64,000 nt of DNA from JAJDTT01 sp965116695 (GTDB lineage Bacteria > Acidobacteriota > UBA6911 > RPQK01 > JAJDTT01), in assembly GCA_965116695.1 (NCBI GenBank), contig OZ220706.1:5278970-5342969 (forward strand). Direction: 5' to 3'. A program made the translations under genes and the position numbers. Positions 1 through 8,201 of this stretch are shown piece by piece (positions within the stretch are counted from its first letter, which is position 1; every line of letters starts with the position of its first letter). The notes under the pieces were generated by a model. The model worked only from the letters and a program-made list of their open reading frames with translations, searched no databases and was not told where the DNA came from.

Positions 1-602
1 AACCAGACCACTCCCCAGAGCACCAGCGAGGAGACGATCATAGCCACGGCCTGGAGGGCGTTGGTGATGACGTCCGACTCCAGTCCGCCGGTCACCACGT
101 AGACCACTGCCGTGGCGGCCACCAGGACCACGACGACCCAGCTCCAGGTGGCGTCCAGCTCTCCGATGATGTGCAGGACCAGGTAGAGGGAGAAGAAAAT
201 GTTGCCCACCACGTTGGTGCGGGACTGGATGTTGATGAAGACGGCCAGGACCCGGGTGAGGGGGCCGAACCGGAACTCGAGCCACTCGGCGTTGGTGTAG
301 ACGCCGGAGCGGTACATGGGAATGATGACGAAGCAACTGAGGGCGAACCAGCCGGCGGTGATGCCCAGCCACCACTGGGTGAGCTGGGAAAGGCCGAAGC
401 GATAGGCGCCCCCGGCGATGGCCACGTAGTCGCCGCTGTCCACGGCGGTGGAGAAGGCGGAGAGGCCCACGGCCCACCAGGGCAGGGACTTGGCGGCCAA
501 GTACCAGTCGAAGCTCTTCCGGATGCCCTTGAAGGTGATGAGGCCGTAGAGGACGATGCCCAGGTTGACGACCAGGACCAGCAGCCAGTCTACGAGGGTC
601 AT
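1..602 (-). CDS. Sodium:solute symporter (SSS family), N-terminal part
   Basis: The reading frame starts at the ATG at 602 and runs off the left edge of the window, so about 200 N-terminal residues are visible. They are very hydrophobic, with a first membrane segment at about residues 4-24 and at least four more. The stretch GLSAFSTAVDSGDY, with the following AGGAYRFGL, resembles the conserved early helices of SSS-family Na+/substrate symporters. The protein would import a small solute across the inner membrane using the sodium gradient; the substrate cannot be read from this part. It lies 63 bases downstream of a DUF454 gene on the same strand and may share its transcript. The C-terminal half is outside the window. 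Confidence 0.85.
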   Translation of the reverse strand, partial: MTLVDWLLVLVVNLGIVLYGLITFKGIRKSFDWYLAAKSLPWWAVGLSAFSTAVDSGDYVAIAGGAYRFGLSQLTQWWLGITAGWFALSCFVIIPMYRSGVYTNAEWLEFRFGPLTRVLAVFINIQSRTNVVGNIFFSLYLVLHIIGELDATWSWVVVVLVAATAVVYVVTGGLESDVITNALQAVAMIVSSLVLWGVVW

Positions 603-665
603 ACGGTGCTCTCGATCATGGTCCAGAAGAATAGCAGAGATCCGGAATTCTGCCCTGCCGGCGGG

Positions 666-1031
666 TCACGGCCTGCGGGTGGGGAGCCGCGAGATGACGA
701 TGGGGATCACGATGGCAACGATGGTCAGAAGTGCCTGCACCCACGGATGAGGGAGTTGGTAGGCGGACCAGCCGACGGTGGTCCAGAGGAGCAGAACCAG
801 CAGGATCTTGGTCCGGAGCGGCAGGCCTCGTTTCTCTCGATAGTCGCGAATGTAATCCCCGGTCCAGCGGTGGTTCATCAGCCAACGGTAGAGGCGGGGA
901 GAACTGCGGACGTAGCAGGCGGCGGCCAGCAGCAGAAAGGGGGTGGTGGGGAGCAGGGGCAGAAAGATGCCGGCGATCCCCAGCGCCACCGAGATGCTCC
1001 CGGCGACGACGAGAAGGGGTCTGATCAGCAT
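666..1031 (-). CDS. DUF454 (YbaN-like) inner-membrane protein
   Basis: This 121-residue protein has a hydrophobic N-terminal hairpin (about residues 4-42) containing FLPLLPTTPFLLLAAACY, the hallmark of the DUF454/YbaN family. A basic middle segment (RDYREKRGLPLRTK) is followed by two more membrane segments at about 72-112. Length and layout match the family. The biochemical role of DUF454 proteins is not established. The gene is upstream of the symporter on the minus strand, and a palindromic repeat array lies behind its start, so its promoter would sit in or beside that array. Confidence 0.85.
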   Translation of the reverse strand: MLIRPLLVVAGSISVALGIAGIFLPLLPTTPFLLLAAACYVRSSPRLYRWLMNHRWTGDYIRDYREKRGLPLRTKILLVLLLWTTVGWSAYQLPHPWVQALLTIVAIVIPIVISRLPTRRP

Positions 1032-1085
1032 TGGTTCAGGTTTTTGCGGTGTGGTTGGGGGATTGGGGTGGTTGTTGGGCTGGAG

Positions 1086-1264
1086 GTCGGCGCTTGAAAG
1101 ACGCCGGTCTCGGACGGCGCGTGAAACACGCCGGTCCGGTCGGCGCGTGAAACACGCCGGTCCAGTCGGCGCCTGAAAGACGCCGATCCAGTCGGCGCCT
1201 GAAAGACGCCGATCCAGTCGGCGCCTGAAAGACGCCGCTCCTCGACGCCGCTCCTCGACGGCGC
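1086..1264. repeat. Tandem array of 26-bp palindromic repeats
   Basis: About seven head-to-tail copies of a 26-bp unit fill the gap between the beta-barrel gene and the DUF454 gene. Read on the minus strand, the unit is close to GGATCGGCGTCTTTCAGG followed by CGCCGACT. Each unit forms a short hairpin whose arms are GGCG-type and whose loop is TTTC- or TTTCA-like. Copies differ in the stem (for example the ggcgcgtgaaacacgcc version) while keeping complementary arms. The same unit recurs at 15141 and 46300. The function is unknown. Confidence 0.85.
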
Positions 1265-1300
1265 TTTGCCGTTCGCGTGGTCTCCGCTAATTTCACTTTT

Positions 1301-2146
1301 TTAGAAGTAGGTGATCAGGCCGATCGACAGGTTGGTGCCGCGAGCGGTCACGCTGGCGGGGACGGTGACTGCAACGTCGCTGAACGGCGTGGTCCAGCGT
1401 TCATTGCCAGACTTCGGGCGGCGCACCTCCGCGCGAAACCCGATATGGCCGCCAAACATTTTTTCCACTCCGGCCCCGGCCACCCAGCCCTTGAAATCCT
1501 GGTCGCGGGATTCGGATCCTGGAGTGAACTCACCGGTTGAACAGGGAGTCGGACGCAGACAGCCGTTGAAACGAGTCGTGAACTCCGCTTCTACGAGGCG
1601 GATTCCCGCCAGCCCGTAGAAACGCACGTCCCAGAAACTCAGCGGGCCGGGGCTGCCGCCCAGCTTGAATGCCACTCCGTAGCTCCGCTTTTTCTCGAAC
1701 GACCATTGGTCCGGCCAGCTCTCTCCAAGCTGATTGCGGCCTGGAGACGATCCGATCCCCGCCAACTGGCCGTCTACCGTGCCGCGGGGCAACTCGACGT
1801 CGAATTCGACACTCGCGAAAAAACCGGTCCCCGGAAAGGGCAGGTGATAGCCGGCTACGAAGCCGACTCCATAGGTCAGGGATTTGGAGGAATCCCGGTC
1901 CTGGAGAATCTGGCCGGCCTGCGGCGCAGGCACCAGGGTGTTCGGGTCGGTGTTGTCCACGGTCTTCTCGAAGGTGACGTCGAGATATTCCATGGGGGCC
2001 GTGACACCGACGTAAAAACCCCGGTCCTGGGCGAGCGCCGGGACCATCTGACCCCAAAAGGCCACGAGGACGGCTGCCGAGGCTGCGGACAAACGCCAAC
2101 GGTTCGGGTCCGGGGCGAGCTGCTTGAGTCGAGCCGCATTGTTCAT
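1301..2146 (-). CDS. Predicted outer-membrane beta-barrel protein
   Basis: The ATG at 2146 is chosen because GGAG lies eight bases upstream and because it gives a standard signal peptide (hydrophobic SAASAAVLVAFWG, then PALA before QDRG). Upstream starts at 2173 or 2230 would add a long non-signal leader. The mature part alternates polar and aromatic residues, has many Gly-Tyr/Gly-Phe strand motifs (FYVGV, GVGFVAGY, YGLAGIRL), and ends in LSIGLITYF. A terminal aromatic residue of this kind is typical of BAM-inserted barrels. It is about 281 residues, in the range of 8-10-stranded OmpA/OmpW-like porins. A second barrel gene lies just upstream on the same strand, so the two may be co-expressed. 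No substrate can be assigned. Confidence 0.7.
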   Translation of the reverse strand: MNNAARLKQLAPDPNRWRLSAASAAVLVAFWGQMVPALAQDRGFYVGVTAPMEYLDVTFEKTVDNTDPNTLVPAPQAGQILQDRDSSKSLTYGVGFVAGYHLPFPGTGFFASVEFDVELPRGTVDGQLAGIGSSPGRNQLGESWPDQWSFEKKRSYGVAFKLGGSPGPLSFWDVRFYGLAGIRLVEAEFTTRFNGCLRPTPCSTGEFTPGSESRDQDFKGWVAGAGVEKMFGGHIGFRAEVRRPKSGNERWTTPFSDVAVTVPASVTARGTNLSIGLITYF

Positions 2147-2258
2147 CGCCGATACTCCATTCAGATCGTTCATGGCCCCTACTGAGCGGAGTGTAATCAA
2201 AGCCTCTGTCACCGGGACCGGTCCGATCACGGGAGCACCGATGAAATTCGGGGTCGCC

Positions 2259-3059
2259 TTACTGCCCGAAACGGTGAACCAGACCGAAGCGGACGATGCC
2301 CAACCGGTTCCTCACCTTGTAAAGACACGGCCGGCGGGAGTTTCCCGGTCCGCAACGGTTGTTCCCGGAGTGGTTGACGGTATGGTTGCTCCACCCGAAG
2401 TCCAGAAACGAACCCTCTACCCGAAAGCTCCAGGCGCCGGTCAGGGGGGCCTCGATGCCGGCGCCGATCAGCGGACCCAGACTGGTCGTGCCGGTGCGAA
2501 AGGAATCGTCCGGGTCCAAATGGGGAAGAATGTCCCGGCCCGAGTCAATGTCGGTGACGAAGTTGGTCATTTTCGTAACCGCCAGGCCGGCGGTGGCGAA
2601 TGCCGTCGCCACCCCTACGGGCAGGTCGAAGCCGACACGCCCCGTGGCGACCCAATCGACATCGGAACCGGCCGTCTCGTCCAAACCTGCAGGATCGAGC
2701 CGGTTCGATCTGCCGGACAGGTCGCCGAACGTGCCGTCGAATTCGACCCGGAGCCGGACACCGCCAAGGCCGAACTTCGTCCCCAGGAGCACACCGCCGA
2801 CGAACCGGTTGTCGCCGTAGTCGAGCCGGTATCCCGGTTGACCCCAGTTTGCGAAGCCTTCGATGTCGACGATCCGGTTGGCCACGAGTCCGGAGCCGAT
2901 GAAGATTCCGGAATAGGTTTCCGCCGTGCCGGAAATCGAATCGTCACTTGCCGCGCCGACCGGCTTGCCGACCGCCAATACATGTAGTGCCGCAAGGGCA
3001 AGGATCGCTCCGCGCCATGAGATGCTGGACCTGTGAGCGGGCTGGCGGCTGTGTTGCAT
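2259..3059 (-). CDS. Predicted outer-membrane beta-barrel protein
   Basis: This 266-residue protein has an N-terminal signal peptide (hydrophobic AILALAALHVLAVG, cleavage near VGAASDD). A glycine- and aromatic-rich mature part follows, with repeated strand-turn patterns such as IFIGSGLVAN, RFVGGVLLGTKFG and FRVEGSFLDFGW. It ends FGLVHRFGQ. Size and pattern fit a small outer-membrane barrel, though it is not obviously the same family as its neighbour. GAAGG lies just upstream of the ATG. It is divergent from the SDR gene at 3117, sharing a 57-base intergenic space that must hold both promoters. Confidence 0.65.
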   Translation of the reverse strand: MQHSRQPAHRSSISWRGAILALAALHVLAVGKPVGAASDDSISGTAETYSGIFIGSGLVANRIVDIEGFANWGQPGYRLDYGDNRFVGGVLLGTKFGLGGVRLRVEFDGTFGDLSGRSNRLDPAGLDETAGSDVDWVATGRVGFDLPVGVATAFATAGLAVTKMTNFVTDIDSGRDILPHLDPDDSFRTGTTSLGPLIGAGIEAPLTGAWSFRVEGSFLDFGWSNHTVNHSGNNRCGPGNSRRPCLYKVRNRLGIVRFGLVHRFGQ

Positions 3060-3116
3060 GGCCTTCTTTCCGGGAACTAGAATTCGTTTGAATTATGCCT
3101 CACGGGGGGGACGATC

Positions 3117-3956
3117 ATGGCCAATGAAGAGACCAAAAGGATGGAGGGCAGGAGAGTCCTGGTCACCGGGGCGGGAACCGGGATCGGGCGGGGCGTCGCC
3201 CTGGAGTTCGCCGCGGAAGGAGCCGCAGTTGTGCTCCACTACTGCCATAGCAGTGCCGGCTGCCAGTCGGCCGTGGAGGAGATCCGGATCTCCGGAGGGC
3301 GAGCCTTCGCCGTGGGCGCCGATTTCCGGCGGGTGGAGTCGGTCCAGGGTCTGGCGGCAACGTCGGTGGAGCTGCTGGGCGGGATCGACGTCCTGGTCAA
3401 CAACTCCGGGGTAACGGCGAACAGCCCCTTCGAGGAGACCACGCCCCGCCAATTCGACGCCCTTTTCGACATCAACTTCAAGGCCATGTTCTTTCTGACC
3501 CAGGCGGTTCTTCCGGCGATGGTCGAACAGAATGGGGGGGCGGTCATCAATCTGACCTCGGTCCATGCCTATGCGGGCCTGGTCGAGCACTCGGTCTACG
3601 CCGCCACCAAGGGAGCCATCGTGGCGTTCACCCGCGAGGTCTCGTTGGAGTTGATCCAGAAGGGGGTCCGGGTCAACGCCATCGCGCCGGGCTGGGTCCG
3701 GGTCCCGAATCAGGAGAAGGTCCTGGGAGAGAACTTCGACTGGGAGGCGGCCGGGAAGACGCTGCCTGCCGGCTTCATCGGTACGCCCCGCGACATCGGC
3801 CGCCTGGCGGTCTTTCTGGCCTCCGAGGAATCGCGCTACATCGTGGGACAGACGCTGGTCATCGACGGGGGCCAACTGGCGATCATGCCCAACACGGGGG
3901 ATTTTCGCGGCCGCCGCCGGTTCCGCTTCGGCGAGGAGTACGTGGGAGTTCCCTGA
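3117..3956 (+). CDS. SDR-family NAD(P)-dependent oxidoreductase
   Basis: This is a classical short-chain dehydrogenase of 279 residues. The cofactor-binding TGAGTGIG motif is at residues 17-24, the NNSG structural motif at about 99-102, a catalytic Ser in LTSVHAYAG, and the YAATK (YxxxK) active site near residue 162. It ends with the usual GQTLVIDGG segment followed by a longer tail. The family interconverts alcohols and ketones; glucose 1-dehydrogenase-like or sugar/sugar-acid substrates are typical for this type, but specificity cannot be read. It is convergent with the SMP-30 gene (21 bases apart), which with the UroD-like gene suggests a sugar-acid utilisation setting. Confidence 0.9.
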   Translation: MANEETKRMEGRRVLVTGAGTGIGRGVALEFAAEGAAVVLHYCHSSAGCQSAVEEIRISGGRAFAVGADFRRVESVQGLAATSVELLGGIDVLVNNSGVTANSPFEETTPRQFDALFDINFKAMFFLTQAVLPAMVEQNGGAVINLTSVHAYAGLVEHSVYAATKGAIVAFTREVSLELIQKGVRVNAIAPGWVRVPNQEKVLGENFDWEAAGKTLPAGFIGTPRDIGRLAVFLASEESRYIVGQTLVIDGGQLAIMPNTGDFRGRRRFRFGEEYVGVP

Positions 3957-3976
3957 ATCCGGGGCGGGGTCGGAGA

Positions 3977-4873
3977 TCAGATCCCGATGCGGGATCGAAA
4001 CTCGCGCACGCCTTTGGAATCGGATTTGAGGAGGATAAGGGCGCCGGCCATCGGTCCCAGGTCCTGGTCTTCCGGATGGTTTCCGGTGGTGACGTAGAGA
4101 TCCGTAAGGTCCTCTCCTCCGAACGCCACGCTGGCGGTGAACCTGGCCGGCAGTTCGATGCACCGTTTCCGCCTCCCGTCGGCGGCGAACTGAAGCACCC
4201 TCCCCCCCATGGCCATGGCGATCCAGAGGTTGTCCTCTTGGTCCAGCGTCATGCCGTCGGCGTGCCCGTCACGTTCCGGATCGAATCGCAGAAAGGCGCG
4301 CTGCCGGCCGATGGCGCCGGTTCGGGAATCGTAGTCGAATTTCCAGACCACGTTGTCCAGGGAGTCGATGAAGTAGAAAGATCGGCGGTCGGAGGTGAAA
4401 GCCATGCCGTTGGGGATTCCGATGCCCTCCAGCACCACTTCGTACGATCCGTCGCGGTCCAGCCGGTAAAGACGTCCCGCTTTTCGTTCCAAATCCTTGA
4501 AGGGCATGGCGCCGGCAAAAACCCGGCCCCCGGGATCGGCGATGACATCGTTGAAACGCCCGTCGGCCTCAGCCGGGATGTCCTCCAGAATCATTCCGGC
4601 GACACGGCCGTCCTTCCAGACCGCAACGGTGCACCGGTCCATGAAAAACAGCAGCGAGCCGTCTGCCTGGAGCGTCATCCCGCCCACCATCCGGCCCTCG
4701 TAGCAGAGCCGGCTCTCGCCGCTCGCGGGCTCGTGCCAGTAGATCCGGCTTGACAGGATGTCGGTCCAGTAGAGCCTTCCCTCGCCGGGGTGCCAGACCG
4801 GTCCTTCTCCGACCGTGCAGCGGAGGTTGGCGGCGATTCGGAATTCAGGGGACTCCCGGGTAATGGAATCCAT
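3977..4873 (-). CDS. SMP-30/gluconolactonase-family protein
   Basis: This 298-residue six-bladed propeller protein is of normal family length. The metal-site residues typical of the family are visible: Glu23 in VGEGPVW, Asn in GIPNGMAF near residue 155, and Asp in HADGMT near residue 206. RMVGGM and LYWTDI are also characteristic. Members hydrolyse sugar lactones such as gluconolactone, in the cytoplasm or periplasm; no signal peptide is evident here. The start is 11 bases after the stop of the UroD-like gene upstream, so the two form an operon. A perfect 7-bp inverted repeat (3980-3996) lies in the last codons and may help end transcription between the convergent genes. Confidence 0.9.
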   Translation of the reverse strand: MDSITRESPEFRIAANLRCTVGEGPVWHPGEGRLYWTDILSSRIYWHEPASGESRLCYEGRMVGGMTLQADGSLLFFMDRCTVAVWKDGRVAGMILEDIPAEADGRFNDVIADPGGRVFAGAMPFKDLERKAGRLYRLDRDGSYEVVLEGIGIPNGMAFTSDRRSFYFIDSLDNVVWKFDYDSRTGAIGRQRAFLRFDPERDGHADGMTLDQEDNLWIAMAMGGRVLQFAADGRRKRCIELPARFTASVAFGGEDLTDLYVTTGNHPEDQDLGPMAGALILLKSDSKGVREFRSRIGI

Positions 4874-4884
4874 TGCTCACGGAC

Positions 4885-6036
4885 TCAATGCCGGCCGTAT
4901 TCCCTGCCGGCCTCCGCAAACACCTGGATGTTTCCGGGAGCCGAATCCATGATCTGCCCGGTGGACCGCAAGACGTAGCGGCCTCCTCCGCCGGCCGCAT
5001 CGATGCAGCGTTTCACCTCGCCGCGGACATCCTCAGGCTTGCCCGCCGGCAAAATGCGCTCATTGAAGCCTCCGTTCAGGGTGATCCGGTCCCCGACCCG
5101 GCGCTTGGATTCGGCCAGGTCGAAGTCGCCGGAGGAGGTCTTGGGGGTCAATGTCTCCAGGGAATGGGCTCCGGTGGCGGCCATGTCCTCGATGAAGGCC
5201 TGACCACAACCGCAGTTGTGGTAGCTGACCAGTAACCCCGCCTCCTTGGCCGCGTCCACCACCGCCTTGTCGTACGGATACATGAACCTCCGGAACTGGT
5301 CGGGAGAGAATCCGATACCGACCCACGACTGGTCGTAGAGTACGGAATGGACTCCGGTGGCGGCCAGATGACGAACGCGGCGGATGGCCCGATCCCGGAG
5401 GAATTCGGAGAACTTCTCCACGAATCCCGGCTGGTCGATGAGGTCGCAGGCCAGGGTCACGAGCCCCCTCATGTTGGCCGCCTCGCCCCAGACTCCCATG
5501 AAACCGTGCATGAAGAATGCCCGGTCGCCGGCCGCATCCACCATGGCTTTCAGCTTGTCCTGGTTCAGGCTCTCCGGCTCCGGCAGGTAGCGAATGCAGA
5601 GGTCTAGGTCGCGCTCGTTCTTGACGGCCGGTTCCACCTCGGCCACTTGCCCATCGCCCATCCGGTAGCTCCAGGTGACGGGTCCCTCCGGAGTGGCCGC
5701 CGTGATCCGGTGGGTATGGAAGTTCCTGCCGTCCTCTTGGACCTCTTCTTCCACCCTCCAGGTTTCCAACGCCTCGTCCGGCCAACTGTAGAGCAGCCGG
5801 GGATAGCGATGCATGGAGAACCGGCGCTCGTCCGTCGTCACCAGGATCGGATCCAGACCCAGATTTTCCTGAATCCGGACCATTTCCAGGGGGTCTTCCA
5901 CCAGGCCCTCCAGAACGGCGCGGGGCCCTTTGCCGGTGAGCTGGCGCAGGACCGGCATGCCCAGCCAGGCGCAGACGGGGACCCGGTCGGCATCTCGTCC
6001 GGTGTACGCGGCTTCGAATCGCTCGGGGGTGTTCAT
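4885..6036 (-). CDS. Uroporphyrinogen decarboxylase-family protein (methyltransferase-like branch)
   Basis: This 383-residue protein starts at an ATG preceded by GGAGAGG. It begins with the family pattern TPERFEAAYTGRDADRVPVCAW and contains a HNCGCGQ segment near residue 280, followed by GAHSLETL. These features fit the UroD superfamily of TIM-barrel proteins that includes MtaA/CmuA-type corrinoid methyltransferases. Haem-pathway HemE proteins have a different N-terminus and lack the HxCGCG motif. The Cys/His cluster could bind zinc, as in the methyltransferase branch (inference). It is the first gene of a two-gene operon with SMP-30. True HemE function is unlikely in this context. Confidence 0.8.
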   Translation of the reverse strand: MNTPERFEAAYTGRDADRVPVCAWLGMPVLRQLTGKGPRAVLEGLVEDPLEMVRIQENLGLDPILVTTDERRFSMHRYPRLLYSWPDEALETWRVEEEVQEDGRNFHTHRITAATPEGPVTWSYRMGDGQVAEVEPAVKNERDLDLCIRYLPEPESLNQDKLKAMVDAAGDRAFFMHGFMGVWGEAANMRGLVTLACDLIDQPGFVEKFSEFLRDRAIRRVRHLAATGVHSVLYDQSWVGIGFSPDQFRRFMYPYDKAVVDAAKEAGLLVSYHNCGCGQAFIEDMAATGAHSLETLTPKTSSGDFDLAESKRRVGDRITLNGGFNERILPAGKPEDVRGEVKRCIDAAGGGGRYVLRSTGQIMDSAPGNIQVFAEAGREYGRH

Positions 6037-6169
6037 GCGTCCTCTCCGAAAGGTAGCTCATGGTAGTCCATGACGTCGGAGCAGGGCAACAAACAAATGG
6101 GGGTTTGGCCGAAGGCCGGCTCGGACCGTTCCGGCTGCCGCTGGGGCGGAGTAAATCGACGCAGCTTTG

Positions 6170-6178
6170 TGCTATGAT
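6170..6178 (+). promoter_or_regulatory. Extended -10 promoter for triad A
   Basis: TGC followed by TATGAT forms an extended -10 element about 70 bases before the PPC-domain start. No convincing -35 box is seen, as is normal for extended -10 promoters. A small palindrome, CATGG-TAGT-CCATG (6059-6072), lies further upstream near the divergent UroD-like start and could be an operator (speculative). Confidence 0.45.
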
Positions 6179-6248
6179 CGATGCTAACTGTATTGCCAAG
6201 TAGGGACAGAATCAGAGTGTCAAACGTCTCTGTCAACAATCCCCTGGT

Positions 6249-8180
6249 GTGAAAACGATGAATTCCAAATCTGAGAAATCCGTTTCCCGCAAACTCCCTG
6301 CGGTTTTTCTGCTCGTCTGCGCGGTCCTGGCGATCTCTCCCATTCAAGCCGAAAAGAAGGCTCTGCCGAGCGACCCCCGGGCGCTCTACATCTATCCGGT
6401 GGGAGGGCAGCGGGGAGCGGTCGCGGAGGTTCAGATCACGGGACAGACCCTCCAGGGAACGTATGCCGTCTGGACCGACAGCGGCGCGCTTCGCGGCCAG
6501 GTGAAGCGGATCGAAGAGATCGATGAGGTTGGAGATCAACCCTATGCGATCGGGTCGGTCCCATTGAGCCACCGGGTCACCGTGGAAATGGAGGTCTCGC
6601 CCGACGCCGAAATCGGGGGCTATTCTCTCCGGCTGGTTTCTCCGAGGGGCGTTTCCGATCCCCTTCCGTTCCGGGTGAGTTCGGAACGGGAGCCTCTGAT
6701 CCGGGAGGACGTGAGCCGGACCGGACCCGGCCGTCCGACTCAGGGACAGCTGGTGGAGTATCCGGTGGCCGTCAACGGACTGATCGGCCGGTCGCTGGGC
6801 GGGGAAGTCGACTACTACAGCTTCGACGTGGACGCGGGCCGTGAGCTCTATTTCGAAGTCTTTTTTCCAGCCCGCGGTAAGGGGCCGGTCCCCAAGATGC
6901 TGCTCTATCTGTATCGGCATGAACCGAGCTGGGTGGACCCGCACCGCCTCCGGACCCTGGCATTCAATGACGACCCCGTCGTTCATGAATCCGGCCTGTT
7001 CGCCGAGCAGGGGACCGTCCGCAGGGCGAGCCTGAAGCATCGGTTCGCCGATTCGGGGCGCTTTCTTATCGCCGTCAAAGGCTTCGACGACCGGGGCGGA
7101 CCCGGTTTCGTCTACCAACTTCGAATCGTCGACGCCGAGAGTGAAGAGATCTCCGCTGACAGGAGTTCCTGGCCGCTGGCACATTCCGATCCTTACGCGT
7201 GGTTCGAAAGAAGGTTCCAGGTGAACCTCTCCCCGGCCCGTCTCCAGGAACTGTCCAGGCGAACCGTTTTCCAGGCCGGCGGAGCAAAAGAAAAAACGGG
7301 CGGGATCGGATCTGCCGGTTCCACAGGCGCCTCGGGAACGGATGACGTCGCCGGACCGACTCCGGAACCCGATTCCCTGGGAGCCGTTTCCACCCACCGG
7401 CTCGGCGGAACTGCGGAAAACGTTGCCGAACCAGCCGTGGTGACATTGCCGGCGATTGTGGAAGGGGTCATCGATCGTCCCGGCAAGGCCGACCGCGTCC
7501 GGTTTACGGCGGAAGCAGGCCAGGCCGTGGCGGTGGAAGTCGAGACCCCACGCGACGGAGTTCCCATCTTCGTTCCCTGGGTGCAGGTTCTGGACCAGGA
7601 AGAGGAGGTGGTCTTCAGCGCCATCTACAATCGAGTCACGGGCAACAACGTCATGCTGTTTCGTGAACTCGAATCGAAGATGATCTACACCTTCGACCGG
7701 GGAGGCGAATACACTCTGCAGATTCGCGAGTTGACGACCGCCCACGCAGGGTCCGACTTCGCCTACCGCGTGTTGATCCGGCCTCAGATCCCCCACGTCG
7801 GCCAGTTGAAGCTGGAGCCGGATCGCCTCAATCTTGTGCAAGGCCAAGCCAGCCGGCTGACCGTTGCCGTGGACCGCGAAGAGAACTTCGACGGGGAAGT
7901 CGCCCTCGTCGTCGAAGACCTTCCGGAAGGCGTTCACGCCTTTGCGACGGCGGTTCCGGAGGAGGAACGGCCGCCCGCCTTCGACGAATCGGAAAAACAC
8001 ATGTTCCGTCCCGAGACCCAGAAGGTTTCCATTACGCTGATGGCCGAAGACGGGGCCTCGACCACGAACCTTCCCCGCATGGTGCGAGTCAAGGCCCGGG
8101 CCATCGTGGGTGGAGAAATGGGACCGCTGATTCCGGTGGGTGTGGTTCCATTGATGGTGGTGGCGCCTCCGCAATCTTGA
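6249..8180 (+). CDS. Secreted PPC-domain protein (triad A, first gene)
   Basis: This is a 643-residue exported protein. The frame opens with GTG at 6249; an ATG at 6258 is equally possible, since neither has a strong ribosome site. A signal peptide (PAVFLLVCAVLAISPIQAE) is followed by an Ig/IPT-like segment beginning YIYPVGGQRGAVAEVQITG. Two regions resemble bacterial pre-peptidase C-terminal (PPC) beta-sandwiches, at about 175-285 and 400-505 (for example DRVRFTAEAGQAVAVEVETP). A last beta domain ends in VPLMVVAPP. No catalytic motif is visible. It is the first gene of the triad and paralogous to the gene at 41807. A structural or ligand-binding role outside the inner membrane is inferred from context. 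Confidence 0.75.
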   Translation: MKTMNSKSEKSVSRKLPAVFLLVCAVLAISPIQAEKKALPSDPRALYIYPVGGQRGAVAEVQITGQTLQGTYAVWTDSGALRGQVKRIEEIDEVGDQPYAIGSVPLSHRVTVEMEVSPDAEIGGYSLRLVSPRGVSDPLPFRVSSEREPLIREDVSRTGPGRPTQGQLVEYPVAVNGLIGRSLGGEVDYYSFDVDAGRELYFEVFFPARGKGPVPKMLLYLYRHEPSWVDPHRLRTLAFNDDPVVHESGLFAEQGTVRRASLKHRFADSGRFLIAVKGFDDRGGPGFVYQLRIVDAESEEISADRSSWPLAHSDPYAWFERRFQVNLSPARLQELSRRTVFQAGGAKEKTGGIGSAGSTGASGTDDVAGPTPEPDSLGAVSTHRLGGTAENVAEPAVVTLPAIVEGVIDRPGKADRVRFTAEAGQAVAVEVETPRDGVPIFVPWVQVLDQEEEVVFSAIYNRVTGNNVMLFRELESKMIYTFDRGGEYTLQIRELTTAHAGSDFAYRVLIRPQIPHVGQLKLEPDRLNLVQGQASRLTVAVDREENFDGEVALVVEDLPEGVHAFATAVPEEERPPAFDESEKHMFRPETQKVSITLMAEDGASTTNLPRMVRVKARAIVGGEMGPLIPVGVVPLMVVAPPQS

Positions 8181-8201
8181 ACTCTTGCGATTCTGACGGA
8201 G

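Noticed and set aside
171..1097. A long plus-strand open frame rich in Gly, Glu and Asp
   Set aside because: It lies opposite the symporter and DUF454 genes, has a low-complexity composition typical of antisense frames in high-GC DNA, and crosses the repeat array.
1086..1264. The palindromic array considered as a CRISPR array
   Set aside because: Units are contiguous 26-bp repeats without unique spacers, and no cas genes are present.
3980..3996. A perfect 7-bp inverted repeat as a rho-independent terminator between convergent genes
   Set aside because: It lies within the last codons of the SMP-30 gene and has no T-run on either strand, so it is only a possible weak terminator.
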